This document shows positions 8,260 to 9,944 of a stretch of DNA of 9,944 bases, one piece after another. The stretch comes from JACTMI01 sp964618415. Lineage in GTDB: Bacteria > Acidobacteriota > Thermoanaerobaculia > Multivoradales > JAGPDF01. Position 1 is the first letter of the stretch. Every line of letters starts with the position of its first letter. The position numbers and the translations under genes are program-made. The notes beneath the pieces were generated by a model. That model made no database searches, had not been told where the DNA came from, and was given only the letters and a program-made list of their open reading frames with translations. The stretch covers positions 1-9,944 of the forward strand of contig CAZUAT010000079.1 in NCBI GenBank assembly GCA_964618415.1, read 5' to 3'.

Positions 8260-9555
8260 GTGACCGGCCCCCCGTCGCCCGCACCGGCGCGCCGCGCAGC
8301 CTGGCGCGCTCTGGCCTGGGGGGCGCTGGCGCTTGCGGTCCTGGTGGCGCTGATCGCGGCCTGGGCGCTGCGCGAGCTGGCGCGCGAACCGGCGGCGATC
8401 GAAGTCCAGACCGGTCGACCGGGCGCGCCGGCCGCTGAACCGCTGCCCCCCCTGCCGCTCCTCGAAGAGCGTTCGTTCAGCGACCTGCCGGGCTGGAGCG
8501 CGCACGACCCGCGGCCGGCGCTGGCGGCGTTCGAGCGCTCGTGTGCCGGTGGCGCCGCGCCGTCGGGTGTGCTGGGCGAGCAGCTCCGGGCGGCGCTGAT
8601 TGCGGCCTGCGCCGAGCTGCACGGCGCCGCGCCGGCCGATGCCGCCGCGGCGCGCACGCTCGTCGAGCGGCTGTTCCGCCCCTGGCAGCTGACCGACCGC
8701 GGCAACCCGGAAGGCCTGTTGACCGGCTACTACGAGCCGGAACTGGCCGGGAGTCGGAGACGGCGCGGGTCGTTCGTCCATCCGCTCTATCTGGCGCCGG
8801 ACGACCGGCAGGTGATCGATCTCGGGCAGTTCCGGAGTGACCTGGCGGGGCGCAAGATCACCGGCCGGGTGGAGCGCGGGCGCTTCCGGCCCTACTGGGA
8901 CCGCGCCGAGATCGAAGCCGGCGCGTTGCGTGGCCGGCGCCTGGAGATGCTCTGGGTGGACGATCCGGTGGCCCTGTTCTTCCTCCAGATCCAGGGCTCG
9001 GGGCGGGTGCGGCTGCCCGACGGCGAGGTCGTGCGGGTGGGGTACGCCGGCCAGAACGGGCACGACTACACGGCGATCGGACGCGTCCTGATCGATCGCG
9101 GAGAGCTGACCCGCGAGACCGTGTCGATGCAGTCGATCCGCGCCTGGCTGGCGGCGCATCCGGACCAGGCCGAAGAGGTGATGAACCTCAACCGGTCTTA
9201 CGTCTTCTTTCGCGTCTTGCCGGGCGAGTCGCCGCTCGGTGCGGAAGGAGTCGAACTGACCGCCGGCCGCTCGCTCGCCGTCGACCCGGCGTTCGTTCCC
9301 TACGGCCTGCCGCTCTGGCTCAGTTCGTCCCTGCCGCCGACCCCCGAGCTCGGTCGCACCGCCGAGCAGCCGCTCGAGCGGCTCGTCGTGGCGCAGGACA
9401 CCGGCGGCGCCATCCGCGGCGTCGTGCGCGGCGATCTTTTTCTCGGTCCCGGGAGCGAGGCGGAGGCCACCGCCGGGCGCATGAAACAGCCCCTGCGCCT
9501 CTGGTTGCTCTGGCCGGCCTCGGCGCCGCCGCCGGCGGCCGCTGGCGGCGGGTAG
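8260..9555 (+). CDS. mltA: Membrane-bound lytic murein transglycosylase A (MltA)
   Basis: MltA cleaves the MurNAc-GlcNAc bond of peptidoglycan to 1,6-anhydro products in the periplasm. The 431-residue protein shows GLLTGYYEPEL (152-162), the MltA domain with FFLQIQGSGRVRLPDGE (240-256) and GYAGQNGHDYTAIG (261-274), then MNLNRSYVFFR (308-318), and the 3D domain with VDPAFVPYGLPLWL (341-354) and VAQDTGGAIRG (377-387). Asp380 corresponds to the catalytic Asp; Asp391 in RGDLF is the second conserved one. Residues ~16-37 form a hydrophobic segment with no lipobox Cys, so this version is probably anchored by an uncleaved signal helix rather than by lipid as in E. coli. A Pro/Ala/Gly-rich tail ends the protein. 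GTG 8260 has no SD and sits one base after the GNAT stop, pointing to coupled initiation; later starts would cut the anchor. Confidence 0.94.
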   Translation: MTGPPSPAPARRAAWRALAWGALALAVLVALIAAWALRELAREPAAIEVQTGRPGAPAAEPLPPLPLLEERSFSDLPGWSAHDPRPALAAFERSCAGGAAPSGVLGEQLRAALIAACAELHGAAPADAAAARTLVERLFRPWQLTDRGNPEGLLTGYYEPELAGSRRRRGSFVHPLYLAPDDRQVIDLGQFRSDLAGRKITGRVERGRFRPYWDRAEIEAGALRGRRLEMLWVDDPVALFFLQIQGSGRVRLPDGEVVRVGYAGQNGHDYTAIGRVLIDRGELTRETVSMQSIRAWLAAHPDQAEEVMNLNRSYVFFRVLPGESPLGAEGVELTAGRSLAVDPAFVPYGLPLWLSSSLPPTPELGRTAEQPLERLVVAQDTGGAIRGVVRGDLFLGPGSEAEATAGRMKQPLRLWLLWPASAPPPAAAGGG

Positions 9556-9568
9556 CATCGGCCGATGC
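9555..9568. repeat. Perfect 14-bp palindrome at the mltA stop
   Basis: GCATCGGCCGATGC is its own reverse complement and begins at the last base of the mltA stop codon. No T-run follows. It shares the half-site GCATCG with the dyad at 9604-9622, so it could be a regulator binding site for the downstream gene, or part of a transcript 3' structure. Confidence 0.5.
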
Positions 9569-9604
9569 GTGCCACCCTGCCAGACGACCTCTGTCGCCGT
9601 TCTG

Positions 9605-9622
9605 CATCGCGGGATCGCGATG
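9605..9622. repeat. Perfect 7-bp inverted repeat before the right-edge gene
   Basis: CATCGCG (9605-9611), spacer GGAT, CGCGATG (9616-9622) form a perfect dyad or an RNA hairpin. G9604 extends the half-site to GCATCG, as in the palindrome at 9555-9568. It lies about 75 bases before the ATG at 9697 and has no T-run, so an operator or mRNA hairpin is more likely than a terminator. Confidence 0.45.
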
Positions 9623-9696
9623 TGCGAGGTGCGAGTGGCGGCTGCCGGTCCGGACCGCAGGGTCGGCACTGAATTCGCAGGAGGAGAGGATAGAGC

Positions 9697-9944
9697 ATGT
9701 GTCTCGAGATCGCCGCCATCGGGCGACAGCGCCTCGTTCGGACCGCACTCTTGTCGTCCCTCGTCCTGGTTGGACCCGGTCAGCAGCCAGCGGACGGTCA
9801 GGTCCTGAAAGGGGAGATCGTCGACGTTCGTATCGGTTTCGCACGTGTCGCGCTGAAGAGGGAGGCCGGCGCCGCGCAGGCGACCGCCTTCCAGGTCACG
9901 TGGAAAGGCCACACTCAGCCGGTCCGGGAGGTCCTCGGCGGGCC
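9697..9944 (+). CDS. 5' part of a probable exported protein, cut by the window edge
   Basis: An open frame starts at ATG 9697 and runs without a stop to the end of the window (82 complete codons). It is preceded by a rich purine SD stretch, AGGAGGAGAGGA (9679-9690); its GAGAGG ends seven bases before the ATG. The N-terminus (RQRLVRTALLSSLVLVGPG) has a basic stretch and hydrophobic core like a Sec signal peptide. The following GQVLKGEIVDVRIGFARVALK is reminiscent of the first strands of secreted beta-sandwich (carboxypeptidase-regulatory-like) domains, but this is only a resemblance. About four fifths of third positions are G/C, lower than in the neighbours but in the coding range. I do not recognise the product. 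Confidence 0.6.
   Translation, partial: MCLEIAAIGRQRLVRTALLSSLVLVGPGQQPADGQVLKGEIVDVRIGFARVALKREAGAAQATAFQVTWKGHTQPVREVLGG

Noticed and set aside
8077..9912. 611-residue - strand ORF covering mltA and the right intergenic region
   Set aside because: Antisense to well-supported GNAT and mltA genes, with no motif or SD.

Overview
This is a very GC-rich stretch of bacterial chromosome. Coding regions have mostly G or C in third codon positions, so long antisense shadow ORFs are common. The gene set (release factor 3, MltA lytic transglycosylase, a secreted FkpA/Mip-type FKBP prolyl isomerase, a SIMPL-domain protein, a multi-PAS hybrid histidine kinase) indicates a Gram-negative organism with an outer membrane and periplasm. 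A free-living lineage such as Acidobacteriota, Myxococcota/other former deltaproteobacteria or a GC-rich proteobacterium would fit. The sequence alone does not decide between them. There is no rRNA, tRNA, CRISPR array, transposase or phage gene.

Layout from left to right: (1) the last codons of a + strand gene may run in from the left, followed by a textbook Rho-independent terminator at 78-109. (2) prfC (RF3) lies on the - strand at 222-1814, head-to-head with a + strand SIMPL/DUF541 membrane-anchored protein at 1918-2631; the ~100 bp between them must hold both promoters. (3) The SIMPL gene converges on a - strand pair: a secreted FKBP-type peptidyl-prolyl isomerase (5161 to 4244), then a stand-alone CoA-linked semialdehyde dehydrogenase of the BoxD/PaaZ type (4191 to 2641), 52 bp apart and possibly co-transcribed from a good sigma70-like promoter at 5205-5234. 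(4) Divergently on the + strand is a soluble hybrid sensor kinase (three PAS domains, HisKA, HATPase, receiver; 5354-7627, possibly starting at a CTG at 5294). (5) A GNAT acetyltransferase (7722-8258) follows, with mltA (8260-9555) one base after it, which looks like a coupled pair. (6) A short intergenic region with two perfect dyads precedes the 5' end of a probable exported protein (9697 onwards) that runs off the right edge.

Functionally these are mostly separate housekeeping or envelope jobs: translation termination recycling (RF3), periplasmic folding (FKBP), murein turnover (MltA), aromatic-CoA catabolism (dehydrogenase) and signalling (kinase). I see no gene cluster that amounts to a new defence, secretion or biosynthetic system. 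The points most worth checking are the probable non-canonical start of the kinase, the 33-bp/11-residue Ala-rich repeat in the FKBP, the orphan BoxD/PaaZ-like dehydrogenase, the lipobox-less MltA, the apparently leaderless SIMPL gene, and the paired dyads before the truncated right-edge gene.
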